Source of the DNA: Diploptera punctata
Taxonomy: Eukaryota; Arthropoda; Insecta; Blattodea; Blaberidae
Reading direction: 5' to 3'
DNA: 64,000 nucleotides
Assembly (NCBI GenBank): GCA_030220185.1
Contig: JASPKZ010007555.1
Coordinates: forward strand, 927,001 to 991,000
Shown: positions 1 through 12,013 of the stretch, one piece after another
How the letters are laid out: each line of letters opens with the position of its first letter
Numbering within the stretch: the stretch's first letter is position 1
Notes under the pieces: generated by a model
What the model was told of the DNA's origin: nothing
Databases searched by the model: none
Seen by the model: the letters and a program-made list of their open reading frames with translations, nothing else
Position numbers and translations under genes: made by a program

Positions 1-574
1 TATGAACTGTCAAAAACCGTTAAAATATTTATCTTATTTCGCGTAAATCGTTGAATTGTTAGTAAATTTTTACTTGTAAACTTCATAATAAATGAACAAT
101 TTCCTTTTTACCTACATTGTGATCGACCTGTTGCGCTACTTATGGAACTCTTTATATCAATATTTCAAAATTCATTTTCTATAAAAATAGTTGCAATTTC
201 CCGTTCTTTTTATTTCAGGAAAATCGCGTTTAACATAAACAGGATCAAAATATTTTGTTTTCAAATCGAAAGCCTTAAATGTGGCTGAGAATTAACAAGA
301 TTGTATGTAAAATTTCTCTAAAATACAAGGTAATTATGTTTCGTTTAGGAGATGAAACAATCTTAGTGTGGACAATTAGAATATAGGTGTAGGAGCGCAG
401 TAGAAGTTCATTGTAGATCTGGGTAGATAGATAAGAAAAATTCAGAAATTCGAAATTATATTCTATTCTATAATGTTTTGCTCTAGCACTGTATTCATGA
501 CATTTTCATGCATTGCAGATTTACTAGGACATTATATGTGTGGTAGCTTACCGTTGTTTTCCACACCGGTGACG

Positions 575-751
575 GATGATAATGATGATAGGCAGATAGT
601 GTTCAGGGACATTTTGGGTCTTAGAGCTACCTGACATTTGTTTTATTGGTGAGGAAAAAACCTCAAATAGGAAGCTTGTCCCGATCTGAAATCGAACATG
701 GGGTCGCTGCGTGACAAGAAAGTACGCTATCTCGAAACCACAGCGGGTTAC
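575..751 (-). mobile_element. tRNA-derived SINE ('ATC-tail' family), satellite copy 1
   Basis: Read on the minus strand, a tRNA-like head (CCGCTGTGGT..., then a degenerate B box near GATTTCAGATCGG) is followed by a body with AGGTTTTTTCCTCACC. The tail is a run of ATC/ATT triplets next to CCGTCACCGG. The same element lies at the same point in every macrosatellite A monomer, so it was inserted before the array was amplified. Confidence 0.6.
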
Positions 752-2845
752 ACTGTGATACAGTAGCATGAATAGTAAATATTTACCATATAATCTAATA
801 TAATTTGAGGACATCCATTTATAATGAATCCCCAGATTGTTGGACTATAAATGGAGGTCAACCGAATACTTGTGACACTGAATATCAGACATTAAAATTG
901 GAGTTACATGCAGCTAAAATAGCGTCAATATTTAATAAATTATACATATTATTTAAAACTAGGCATTTCAGCCACTATGACCAAAACTTCAAACATATGT
1001 ATTTTACTGGGATTAATAAACATTTCTCTGAAAAAGTATATTTAAGAAATAGAGATAGACAACTGCATTATAAAGACAAATGCAATATCTAGTATAGTGA
1101 AAAAAATGTTAATTTTTTTTTATTTTTTCAATATTAATTAAAAGTTCATTCCCTTCCATAATTATCTATGCGGAAATCACTAAATTCTATACAGTTAAAT
1201 ATTGTATTTTTTATTTTTAACAATTTTTCTCTGATTTATGTATCACCAGTAAACTAAACGATTTTATTGTTTTAGAAACACATCAATCAATTTCATGTTG
1301 TCGTGTTTATTAAACAGTCTTCATTCTGTTTTTCTAAACAAGAAACCAATCAATTTTAAACTGTCAAACGCACAACATGTCGGATATATAGCAAAAATAA
1401 GTTCACCTTGAATGAAATAAAGTGTAAATTAATTAGATAGAAGAAATTTAACAATTGATAATGATATATTTTTTATGTACAACCGTTTCTACCCTTCCTA
1501 AAATTTATTGTGCTACATACATAGTGTTCTGCCCAATAACAGGTCTTTCACTACAAAGTCAGAATACTGCACTCTTTCCTTAACACAGCCTTTATTTTGT
1601 ATCCACAAATAAACCATTTATTGGTATTATATCTCATGTGAGATACTTTCTGTCTCTAACCTTCATTGCGTTTACCGTTCCTTCCAGAGTATCAGTCAGC
1701 AGGCAGTTTCTTCTTAGAAAGTGGCCTATCCAATTTCTTTTCCTCTTATTTATGAGTTCTGGCATTTATCTTCCTTCATCCACTCTGTCTAGAACAGCTT
1801 TATTTTTTATTTTATTTGTCCATTTTTACGCTCTATCGTTCTCCATATCCATATCTCAAAAGCTTCAAGTTCCTTTTTTTTCATTCCGTTGTAATGTCCA
1901 GGTCTGTTCACCATACAATGCTAGACTCCACAAAATCACTTCACTATCTTCTTCCGTAATTATTTTGCCAACGATCCGAAGTAAATGATTCTCTTCTTGT
2001 TAAAGATGGATTAATTTATTAAAAAATGCTAATCCAGCAAATCCTAAAGATAAAATACTTATCAAGTTTCTTTAACGCTAGGGACGCTGTTTTCCGAATA
2101 GTTTATATTAAATTCCTCCTCCATAATCAGTTTTTTTATTTGTCATAGGTTCTTTGATATGATCTGAAAAAAACATTAAAATTATTCTCTTATTTCGCGT
2201 AAATCATGAAATTGTTAATGAATCACTTGTAAAATCCATAATTAATAAATAATTTCCTTCTTACCTACATTATAATAGATCTGTTACGCTACATATTATA
2301 CAACTCTTTATTACTTTCATTGATAAATACTCGTAACAATGCGAAATATTACACAATAAAATTAGCTATGACGTTGCGGTTCAACAATAGCATCACGGTC
2401 ACGTGGTTACGACATGGATAATATTTCAAAATTCGTTTTGCTATAAAAATAATTACAATTTCGCGTTCTTTTAATTTCAGGAAAATCAGTATTAACATAA
2501 ACATGATCAAAATGTTTTGTTTTACAACGTGAAAGCGTTAAATTTGGCTGAGAATTGACAAGATGAGTGTAACATATCTCTAAAGTACAAGGTAAGTAAG
2601 TTTCTTTTAAAAGTTGAAACAAAGTTAGTGTGGAGAATTACAATGTAGGTGTAGGAGCGCAGTAGAATTAATTAAAGAACTGGGTAGATGTATAAGAAAG
2701 ATTCAGAAATTCGACATTGTATTCTATCCTATAATGTTTTGCTCTGGGGCAGGTCTTCCACTGTATTCATGGCATTTTCATGCTTTGCAGCTTTACTAGG
2801 GAATTATAGGAGTGGTAGCTTCCCGTTGCTTTCCACATCGATGAA

Positions 2846-3022
2846 GGATGATAATGATGACGGCCAAAGGCTGTTAAGGTACATTTTGGGCCTTAAAGTT
2901 ACCTGACATTTCTTTTATAGGTGAGGAAAAGACCTCATCCAGGAAGCTTATCCCGACCTGGAATCGAACTCGGGCCCGCTGCTTGACAAGGCAGCATGCT
3001 ACCTCTATAGCACAGCGGAGGA
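2846..3022 (-). mobile_element. tRNA-derived SINE ('ATC-tail' family), satellite copy 2
   Basis: Same family and same monomer position as the copy at 575. The minus strand shows a clear B box, GGGTTCGATTCC (near 2,961-2,972 on the plus strand as ggaatcgaac), after a head related to CCTCCGCTGTGC. The body contains the GTCTTTTCCTCACCT segment and the tail is an ATC-type run. Confidence 0.65.
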
Positions 3023-3199
3023 CATTATGATATAGTTTTTTAATATAATTATTTACCATATAATTTATTTTAATTTGAGGACATCGATTTATAATGATTA
3101 CCCAGATTGTTAGATTAAAATTGGAGGTCAACCAAATACTTAAGACACGATTTTTAGACATTAAAATTGGAGTTACATGTAGCTAAAATAACGTCAAAA

Positions 3200-3247
3200 T
3201 ACAGGGCAAGTCAAAATGTTGTGCACAACATTTTGACTTGCCCTGTA
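3200..3247. mobile_element. Mariner-like terminal repeats fused as a 48-bp perfect palindrome
   Basis: The sequence TACAGGGCAAGTCAAAATGT plus four bases is followed at once by its exact reverse complement, giving two 24-bp arms with no spacer. The outer TA on each side fits mariner/Tc1 TA target duplication, and TACAGGGnnnnTCAAAA is the usual form of a mariner terminal inverted repeat. No other transposon sequence is left. The flanks match the neighbouring macrosatellite A monomers, which lack the palindrome. Confidence 0.75.
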
Positions 3248-5325
3248 TAATAAATTAGACATATCATTGCAAATTATGCATTTTAGGTACTATGTCCAAG
3301 ACTTCTATCGTTGATTTTTCACTGGAATTAATAAACTTGTTTTCAGAAAAATTATATTAAAACAATTGTGATAGACTACTGCATGTTATAAGCACAATTG
3401 CACTAATTAATATATTGAAAAAAGTTAAATATAATTGATTTTATTAAACACAATGTGTACTTTTAGAGTTTTCACCAGTCTTTTGTAATTTTGGTGAGAG
3501 GCTGAGTTCTGCTTTTGCATTTCATTAGGTGCTACTTGGAGCATGGCTCGTCGCAAAGCTTACATCTGCAGTCCTCCTTGGGGTAGTGGTATATTTTCAT
3601 GGGGTAGTGGTATATTTTCATGTTTTTAAATTCAGTTAGAAGTTCATTAACTTCCATAATTATCTACCAACTACATCACTAATTTGTCCACAATGTTACC
3701 TTTTTTATTTTGAACAATTTGTTATGTGAATTATGTTCAAACAGTAAACTGAACGATTTCCAAGTCTATTGTTTTACAAACACACCAGTCATTTTCATGT
3801 TTTTGTGTTTGTTAAACAGAGTTTTTATTCTAGTCTTCTAAACATGAAACCAATCAATTATGTACTATCAACCGTGCAACATGTCGGAAATATAGCAAAA
3901 ATAATTTCACTCTCAATGGAAAAAGTGTACATTTATTAAATCGGAGAAATTTAACAACTCAAAATTATATTTTTTTCCTTCTGACACCGTAGGTACCCTT
4001 CCTCAAATTGGTTGAGCTACATACATAGTGTTATATACAAGAGCGGGTCTTATACTACAAACCGAGCGTTCCCCACTCTTTCCTTAATTCATCCTTCCTT
4101 TCTGTATCCGCATAAAAATAATTTTATTAATATTGTTTCTCATGTAATGTATTTTCTGCCTCTAACCTACATTCCTTTGACCATTCCTTCTAGGGCATCC
4201 GTCAGCTGGCAATTTCTTCTAAACCAGTGGCCAGTAAAATTTCTTTCCCTCATCCATTTTTCCTTCACACACTCTGTCTAGCACATTTTTATTTTTTATT
4301 TTGCTTGTCCATTTTATACGCTCTATCGTTCTCCATTAACACATCTCAAAAATTTTAAGTCACTTTTTCCTCATTCCGTCATAATTTCCAGGTCTGTGCA
4401 CCATTCAATGCTAGACTCCTCACAAGGCACTTCACTATCTTCTTCCTTAATTATTTTGCCAAAGATCCGCCGAAAATATTTCTCGTGTTGTTAAAGATGG
4501 GTTAATTGATTAGAAAATGCTAATCCAGCAAATCCTAAAGTTAAAATACTAATTACATTTCTTTACGGCTAGGGGCGCTGATCTCCGAGTAGGTTATATT
4601 ATATTGCACTTCCATAATCTGTTTTTTTATTTGTCTGATGTTCCCTTGATATGAACTGAGAAAAACCGTTAATATTTCTCTCTAATTTTGCGTAAATCGT
4701 GAAATTGTTAATGAATTACTTGTAAAATTCATAATAATAATTCATTTCCTTCTTACCTACATTATAATGGACCTGTTGCACTACATATAGAACTCTTTAT
4801 TACTTTCTTCGAAAAATAACAATGCGAAATATCACTCAATAAAATAAGCTATGACGTCGTTGTTCAACAATAGCATCACGGTCACGTGGTTACGGCATGA
4901 AAAATATTTCCAAATTCCTTTTAAATAAATATAATTACAATTTGCTTTGTTTTAATTCCTGGAGAATCGGGATTAACATAGAGAGGAAGCAAATGTTTTG
5001 TTTTACAACGTGAAAGCGTTAAATGTAGCTGTGAATTAACAAGATGTGTGTAAAATTTCTCTAAAATACATCATAAGTAAATTTCGTTTAAAAGATAAAA
5101 CAAAGTTAGTGCGGAGATTTGGTATGTAGGTGTAGGAGCGCAGTAGACTTTTTTTGAGAACTGTGTACATAGATAAGAAAGATTCAGATATTCGAAATTA
5201 TATTCTCTGCTATAGTGTTCTGCTGTAGGGCAGGTCTTTCACTGTATTCATGCATTTTCATGTTTTTGAGCTTTACTTGGGAATTATAGGTGCGGTGTCT
5301 TTCCGTTGTTTTCCACGCCGGTGAT

Positions 5326-5503
5326 GGATGATAATGATGATGACTAGCTGGTGTTCAGGGACATTTTTGGCCTTAAAGCTAGCTGACATTTGTCTTACAG
5401 ATGAGGAGAAAACCTCACCCAGGAAGTTTTTCCCGACCAGGAATCGAACCCGGACCCTCTGCGTGACAAGGGACCACGCTAGCTTTAGGCCACAGCGGTG
5501 GAC
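5326..5503 (-). mobile_element. tRNA-derived SINE ('ATC-tail' family), satellite copy 3
   Basis: Best preserved satellite copy. The minus strand reads CCACCGCTGTGGCCTAAAGC (A-box region), then GGGTTCGATTCC (B box), TCCTGGGTGAGGTTTTCTCC, and an ATC/ATT-rich tail ending at about 5,326. It has no pol III T-run right after the head, as expected for a SINE rather than a tRNA gene. Confidence 0.7.
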
Positions 5504-7616
5504 ATTATGATACAGTTGGTTAAAAAGTAAATATTTTACCACATAATTTAATTTAATTTGAGGACTTACATCTATAATGAATCCCCAGATTGTTAGATTA
5601 AAATGGAGGACAACCAAATAATTAAGACACTGAATTTTAGACATAAAATTTGGAGTTACATGTAGCTAAAATAACGTCGAAATTTAATAAATAAGACACA
5701 TTATATAAAACTAGGCATTTCAGGCATTATGTCCAATAATCCAAATTAATATGTTTCACTAGAATTAATGAACTGTTCTCTGAAAAAGTATATTTAAGAT
5801 ATTGTGATAGACAACTGCGTTATTAACACACCTGCACTAATTATTATATTGAAAAAAGTTAAATATATTTTTAGGTTTTCCAAATTCTGTTAAAAAGTTC
5901 ATTGCCTTCCGTAATTATCTACACACTACATCACTAAATTCTCCATAGTTAAATGTTGTATTTTTTCATTTATTTTGAACAATTTGTTCGCTCAATTATG
6001 TACGAACAGTCAACTAAACGGTTCCTATGTCTATAGTTTTACAAAAACATTTTCATGTTGTTGTGTTTGTTAAACATGGTCTACTTTCCAGTTTTCTAAA
6101 CACGAAACCAATCAATTTTTAACTATAAACCGTACAATATGTAGGATATTTAGAAAAATAATTTTACTTTCAATGACAAAAGTGTAAATTAATTAATAAG
6201 AAGGAATTTAACAACTGAAAATCATATATCTTTCATCCCAGAATATCGGTATACCCTTCCCAAAATTGGTTGGACTACATACATGTGTTCTGCACAAGAG
6301 CAGGTCTCTCACTACTAACTAATATTTATCCACTCTTTCCTTAACTCAGCCTTTTTTTTTTGCATCCCCATACAAACCATTAATTTTAATAATATCTCTC
6401 ATCTGATGCATTTTCTGGCTCTAACCTTCTTTCCGTTGACCAGCCTTCTAAGACATCCATCAGCTTGCTGTTTATTCTTAGCCAGTGGCCAATCAAATTT
6501 ATTTTCTTTTTCTTTATGAGTTCCAGCATTGTTCTTCTTTCAACCACTCTGTCTACCACATCTTTATTTTTTATTTTGTCTGTCCATTTTATACGCTCTT
6601 TCCTTCTCCATATCCATTCCTCAAAAGCTTCCAGTCCCCATTTCCTCATTCCGTCGTAATGTCCATACACCATACAATGCTGCAGTCCACACAAAGCACT
6701 TCGCTATCTTATTCCGTAATTATTTTGCCAAAGGTACGCTTAAAATGTTTCTCTTCATGTTAAAGATGCGTTAATTGATTAGAAAATGCTAATCCAGCAA
6801 ATCCTAAATATAAAATACTAATTAAGTTTCTTTAACGCTAAGGGCGCTGATCTACGAGTATTTTATGGGTCTCCTCCATAGTCAGTTTTTTTTTCTTTTT
6901 CTGAGGTTCCTCTTATTATGAACTGGCAAAAACCGTTAACATTTTTCTCTTAATTCGCGTAAATCGTAAAATTGTTAATGAATTACTTGTATAATTCATA
7001 ATAAGTAAACAATTTATTTCCTACCTTCATTATAACAGAACTAATGCACTACATATAGAACTCTTTATTATTTTCTTCGAAAAATAACAATGCGTAATAT
7101 CACTCAATAAAATAAGCTATGACGTCGCGGTTGTACTATAGCATCTTGGTCTCGTGTTCACAGCATGAATAATATTTGAAAATTCGTTTTGCTATAAAAA
7201 TAATTACAATTTCGCGTTATTTTTTAATTTCAGGAAAATCGGGTTTAACATAAACAGGATCAAAATATGTTGTTTTACAACGTGAAAGCGTTATTTTGGC
7301 TGAGGCTTAACAAGATTGTGTGTAAAATTTCTCTAAAATACAAGGTGATTATGTTTCGTCTTAAAAGATGAAACAAATTTAGCGTGGAGAATTAGAGTTA
7401 AGGTATAGGAGTGCAACAGAAGTTAATTAGATATCTGGGTAGATAGATTAGAAATATTCAGAAATTTGAAATTGTATTTTCTATTCTGTCGTGTTTTGCT
7501 CTAGGGCATGTATTTCACAGTATACATGAATTTTCATGCATTGCAGCTTCACTAGGGAATTATAGTTGTGGTAGCTTCCTGTTGCTTTCCACACCGGTGA
7601 AGGATGATAATGATAA

Positions 7617-9056
7617 ATGTCCAACGCATCTTACATGTGGAAACATTTTAAGCCAGTAGGCTTCTGCCAAAAATAATAATAATAATAATATAATAAATAC
7701 GCACAAGTTGTGCAGAAAATACATGTTACATAAGATTTGTCATTAATTTGATTCACATAGCTTGTTATTTGCGGAATTCTACCAGGGATTTCCCTCGTTT
7801 TTTGCAGGTGGTTACATTGTAACAGTCGCATGGTTGCTTGCATAGTTCACATACACAGTTGTTCCCGGGATCGTGGAAACACTTGATCTTGCATATCTTG
7901 TGGTGGTATCCATGCATTGCTATTGAGTTCACCAGGTGTCGGAGTTCTTGATTGGTGTTGGTCCAGGATCTGTTTGTCATGGCTTCTATTGTATAAAAGT
8001 CCAGACATATCTCTTGTTTCTTCTTCTCCCTTTCCTGAAGTAGTTTATTTGAGCTGTCTGTAGATGGTAGCCTCATATGCAGTTCTTCTGTGAAGAAGGG
8101 TTCCTTGGCGAGTACATATGCTAGCCCCGAATTTGTGTGTTTTGAGACACCTCGGACGGCTTTCAAGAATCGTGATTTAACTGCATCCAAAGTTATTAGA
8201 TCTCTTAGACTCAAATTCTACCAAATGAGGTCTATTCCATAGGTTGCAATGGGAACTATTTTTGCGTTGAACAAGGCCATGGCCGTTTTTAGTGATAGTC
8301 TGGATATTGCTATGGTGTAAAACATGGTTTTTGTGGCAGCGACTGCACGGGATTTTATGTGCATTCTAAATGACCTAACATGACCTGGCAGTGGTTTGCA
8401 ACGTCAGTCCCAGATATTTGAAGCTGTTAACTGTCCTAGGTAGATTCTGTCCTCCGCAGCTTCTCGACTTCCGTTGCGGAATGTCATCAGTTCTGTTTTC
8501 CCCGAGTTTATTTACATTTGTTTTCCTGTGCCCATTTCTCAAGTTGGTTGGTTGCTCTTTGCAGGTGTTGTATGGATTTCAATCCGATGACCATGTCGTC
8601 TGCTTATATGTAGATTTCCACTTCCTCCGTATCCTTTCTAATCACTTGTACGACATCGTGTGTGACGATATTGAAGAATAGGGGACTCAGTGGATCCCCC
8701 TGTAGTACCCCGTTGGTTACGGTTATTGTTTTCGATGTGGTTACGTCGTCTGTGATCTGGATGAAGTTGGATGTCAGCATGTTGTATATCAACGCTGTGA
8801 GCTTATATTTTTTTTTTCATTGTTTCCAGCTCCGAGATTAGTATCCGTCTGTTTAATTTATTGAAAACCTTTGTGTAGTCTACGAAGACTACGTGGAATT
8901 TCCCACGGGAATGCCTTAGTGTGTCCTCTATATCACTGAGAAGGTTGTTGATGGCGTGCAGTAGTGTACTCCTGCCTTTTCTTGAACCGAATTGTTCTTC
9001 CGGAATCTTGTGTTCTTCTTCATTTGAGATCCTCTTTGTAATAAGGATTTGAATCT
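7617..9056 (-). mobile_element. Non-LTR retrotransposon fragment, 5' truncated (R1/I-like, family of the 51,406 element)
   Basis: The minus strand carries RT and C-terminal remnants of a LINE. The 3' region holds a TTA/ATA triplet run near 7,670-7,690. At its 5' end the fragment meets a plus-strand LINE head to head near 9,056. The C-terminal cysteine motif and RT resemble the near full-length element at 51,406-55,216, so they belong to one family, although the copies have diverged. The insertion splits a macrosatellite A monomer inside its SINE. Confidence 0.7.
7765..9056 (-). pseudogene. Broken LINE ORF2: reverse transcriptase and C-terminal Zn-finger-like domain
   Basis: In minus-strand order: RT fingers with IPEEQFGSRKGRST (near 8,960), the palm segment VVFVDYTKVFNKLNRRIL (motif A, normally YSKAFD), then GVLQGDPLSPLFFNIVT (motif B, near 8,690). 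After that comes a decayed YADD region ('ISTYKQTTWSSDW'-like frames near 8,600), and a C-terminal block with MTNRSWTNTN, a histidine pair and the cysteine pattern C-x-C-x2-C-x3-C. Several frame changes (8,792 to 8,803, about 8,600, 8,214) and an A-to-G-like change in motif A show it is dead. The endonuclease half is absent (5' truncation). Assignment to the R1/I group is tentative. Confidence 0.7.
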
Positions 9057-10848
9057 GCCAAACTAAGCTACAGGTTGAAACAGCTGACCTACCACTATAT
9101 GAGTTGAATGACCATTTTACCCGCCTCTCTACTGACAACAACTCATAACACAAAAACCCGACAATAGATGAACTAGTGTCATATTCCCCACCTACCCGAG
9201 ACAAATTCTTCTTTTCTACATCTCAACTGATGACGCCAAAAGATGAATATTTCGTATTAAATCTAAAGGACAAGGAATACACAATATAACAATAACTGTT
9301 CTATAAAAATAATTGACATTATTCTCCTGACGATAGCCCACATTCGTAATGACCGGGCCCTATCCAAAACTCTGGAAAATGGTTCTAGTTCGTCTAACAC
9401 CGAAATCAAACACTCCAAGAACACTCGATGATTATAGATCAGTTAGTATACTTCCGTGTTTGTCTAAAGCACTGGAACACATAACACACTCACAGTTAAC
9501 AGACTACCTCACCACACACGACTTACTTAATGAGCATCAGTCTGGTTTTAGAACAGAACATCATACTAGTACTGCACTACTTGACATTGTAGAGGACATA
9601 AGAGACTCAATGGACAAAAGGAAACTCACCGCAGTTGTCCTACTCGACTACAAGCAAAGCCTATGAAGTGTAGATATAGGCTTAATGCTAGCTAGGCTAG
9701 AGACACTACATCTGTCGGAAAGCTGCCTTGATTGTTTTAGATCTTATCTCACTAATCGTCAGCAATCAGTTTCTGTTAAAAATCGCATTTCTTCCTGGCG
9801 CTTGGTGAGGAAAGGGGTTCCTCAAAGCGGCGTGCTCGCCCCTTCTTATCTTCTCAATTTATTTTAATGACTTGACCAAGAAACTATAAAACTGCAAGCA
9901 TCGTCTTTACGCTGACGATTTACAGATTTACACACACTTTAGGCCTGACGAAATTAACGAATATATTGACAAAGTAAACACTTACGTCAGACATATATCT
10001 TTATGGTCCAGACAATATGGGCTAAATCTAAATGTAAACAAAACGCAAGCAATAATTATCGGATATCCAAGACTATTATACTCCATAAACAATGGCAATA
10101 TCCCGGCCATAATATTAGATAACGAACAAATTCCTTATACCGACGTCATTACAAACTTGGGAATTTACTTAGATTCTAGTTTAAATTGGAAATTACCAAG
10201 TGAAACATACATCTAAAGATATCTTCTCCATAATGCATTCCTTGTAGTGTCTCAAAAATGTTCTATCTACAGCTCTTAAAATAATTTTAATCCAGACCTT
10301 AGTGATGCCGCATTTTGACTATTGTGACGTTCTACTAACTGACGTAAGTGACGGATTGTCGGACAAACTGCAGCGTGTCCATAATATGTGTTTCAGATTC
10401 ATATTTAATGTTCGAAAATACGATCATATTTCTCCATTATTCCACGAATTGTCATGGCTACATCTAAAAGAGAAAGGAAAATCCACTGTCTAATTCTCTT
10501 ATTTAAGATCTTACATACTTCGATTCCCAATTATTTATCGTCTCGTTTCCAATATCTGTCCTCCAACCATAACTTAAACACAAGATGAGAACATAGTCTC
10601 TTGCTTAATATACCGCAACATAGGACATCACATCGCTCCATGTCATATACAATTTTCACTTCTGGCAACAGGAATTTCCTCCCACAAGAAATAAGGGGCT
10701 GCCGGACATTGGCTTCTTTTAAAAGAAATCTAATTTTTTTAGTTGCTCCAAACTAGACTTCATCATTACACAGTGTAAGGTACATATATTAATTAATGTT
10801 TTTTGTATAATTTATCGTATTAATATTATTATAATTATTATATTATAC

Positions 10849-10915
<67 letters not shown>

Positions 10916-10916
10916 T

Positions 10917-10947
<31 letters not shown>

Positions 10948-11125
10948 CGTACGTATTATTGCTATTATCGTATAAAATGTTATTTGAGTATGAAATTTAA
11001 ATTGCTACATTTAATTTATCGTTAATTTTTTAGTGTATATCTATATTATCAAATATTTATTTGTATTTGTCTGGTTGAGTGATAGAGGAGGCCTTACGGC
11101 CCTAACTCTGCCAGAATAAAATAAA

Positions 11126-11168
<43 letters not shown>
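9057..11168 (+). mobile_element. Non-LTR retrotransposon fragment, 5' truncated (jockey/CR1-like)
   Basis: Starts within the linker between endonuclease and RT. It runs through RT, then a 3' UTR ending GCCAGAATAAAATAAACA and a TTA microsatellite tail (11,128-11,168). A second copy of the same family starts at 63,389. A long TAA run followed by TTA triplets (10,851-10,950) lies in the 3' UTR. It abuts the minus-strand LINE fragment at about 9,056, and satellite A resumes directly after its tail. Confidence 0.75.
9062..10493 (+). pseudogene. Broken LINE reverse transcriptase (jockey/CR1-like)
   Basis: Readable pieces in order: linker LPLYELNDHFTRLST (9,090), RT start LWKMVLVRLTPKSNTPRTLDD (9,364; 'PIPK' region), LPCLSKALEH, HQSGFRTEHHTSTALLDI, VVLLDYKQSL (motif A, normally DYSKAFD; frame broken at 9,655), KGVPQSGVLAP (motif B, normally PQGGVLAP), YADDLQIY (motif C, about 9,913), and NVNKTQAIIIGYP. 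The thumb ends with MMPHFDYCDVLL and LQRVHNMCFRFI near 10,302-10,400. Stops and frame changes at about 9,663, 9,867, 9,885, 10,214 and 10,314 make it non-functional. The Q-to-K and G-to-S changes in motifs A and B add to that. Confidence 0.8.
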
Positions 11169-11666
11169 GTTTTCAGGGTGATTTTGTACCTTAAAGCTAC
11201 CTGACATCGGCCTTAAAGGTGAGGAAAAAACCACACCCAGGAAGCGTGTATCGACCTGTTATCGAACCCGGGACATTGCAGCACGCTTTCTCGAGACCAC
11301 GGCGGTGGACATTATGATGCAGTTGGTTGAAAAGTAGATATTTACCATATAACTTAATTTAATTTGAGGACATCGATATATAATGAATCCCCAGATTGTT
11401 AGACTGAAAATGGAGGCCAAACGAATACTAAAGACTCTGAAATCTAGACATTAAAGTTGGAGACACATGTAGTTGAAATAACGTCGAAATATAACAAATT
11501 AGACATATTATTTAAAACTAAGCGTTTCAGGCACTAAGCCCAAGACTCCAAACATATCTATTTCACTGGAATTAATAAACTGTTCTCTGGAAAAGTATAT
11601 TTAAGAAATTGTGACAAGCGACTGCATTAAAAAAAACTGCACTGATTAAAATATTGAAAAAAGTTA
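11169..11666. repeat. Macrosatellite A, block 2, with the rest of SINE copy 4 (to about 11,311)
   Basis: The satellite resumes in mid-SINE (TTCAGGGTGATTTTG..., B box as ggttatcgaacccggg near 11,255) and continues through the usual unit landmarks. It ends at the SINE at 11,667. The matching SINE tail lies before the LINE insertion, at about 7,602-7,616. Confidence 0.8.
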
Positions 11667-12013
11667 GTTCCGCGCCGTAGCCGAGCGGTTAAGGTAGGAA
11701 GCCTTGGCGCAGAGCTACGGGACTTGCGCTGGTTCGAGTCTCCATGGGGGAAGAAATTTTCTCATGGTATTTCGGCCAGTATGGGACCGGTGCCTACCCA
11801 GCATCGTGAGGCAATTGGGTAGCTACAATAAGTAGCGGCTCCAGGTTGAGGAACCAGCTATAACGCCTGGAGGACTCGACATGCTAACCACATGTCACCC
11901 CTACACTGGCTGTTGATCATCTACTTCTGTGATTGACACATGTGGATGTGAAGGGCCAGCAGCCGGCTGGTAAAAGGGCAACCGCTGAAAAGTGGAAAAG
12001 ACCCTCAATCGGA
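11667..12013 (+). mobile_element. tRNA-derived SINE with 10-bp target site duplication
   Basis: The head GCGCCGTAGCCGAGCGGTTA contains a textbook pol III A box (11,678-11,690) and the B box GGTTCGAGTCTCC lies at 11,731-11,743. A 250-bp tRNA-unrelated body follows (GGGACCGGTGCCTACCCAGC...). The flanking direct repeat AAAAAAGTTA (11,657-11,666 and 12,014-12,023) is the target duplication. A satellite A monomer without the insert reads straight through. The head resembles a Leu/Ser-type tRNA but there is no mature tRNA 3' half. A truncated copy lies at 62,424. Confidence 0.88.

Larger units (their letters stand above)
1..7616. repeat. Macrosatellite A, block 1 (about 2.2-kb monomers)
   Basis: Landmark sequences recur in order. 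The block following 'cttacctacattataatag' (near 110, 2,265, 4,755 and 7,020) comes before 'gaactctttatt' (150, 2,303, 4,790, 7,060). A CAACATGTCGGATATATAG-like segment, a 'cactctttccttaa' segment and a SINE follow in each unit. Spacing is 2.15-2.5 kb, so this block holds about 3.5 monomers. Copies differ by many substitutions and small indels, so the array is old. Short ORFs in it are not conserved in frame between monomers and I treat them as noncoding. The block ends where the LINE at 7,617 interrupts the SINE tail. Confidence 0.85.

Noticed and set aside
1638..1988. Open frames of 80-120 codons in macrosatellite A (also near 4,012, 5,273, 6,386, 6,485)
   Set aside because: Equivalent positions in other monomers carry stops and indels, and frames shift between copies. 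Not conserved as coding.
11667..11745. Functional tRNA gene at the SINE head
   Set aside because: A and B boxes are present, but the acceptor stem 3' half is missing and the sequence runs on into a SINE body with target duplications.
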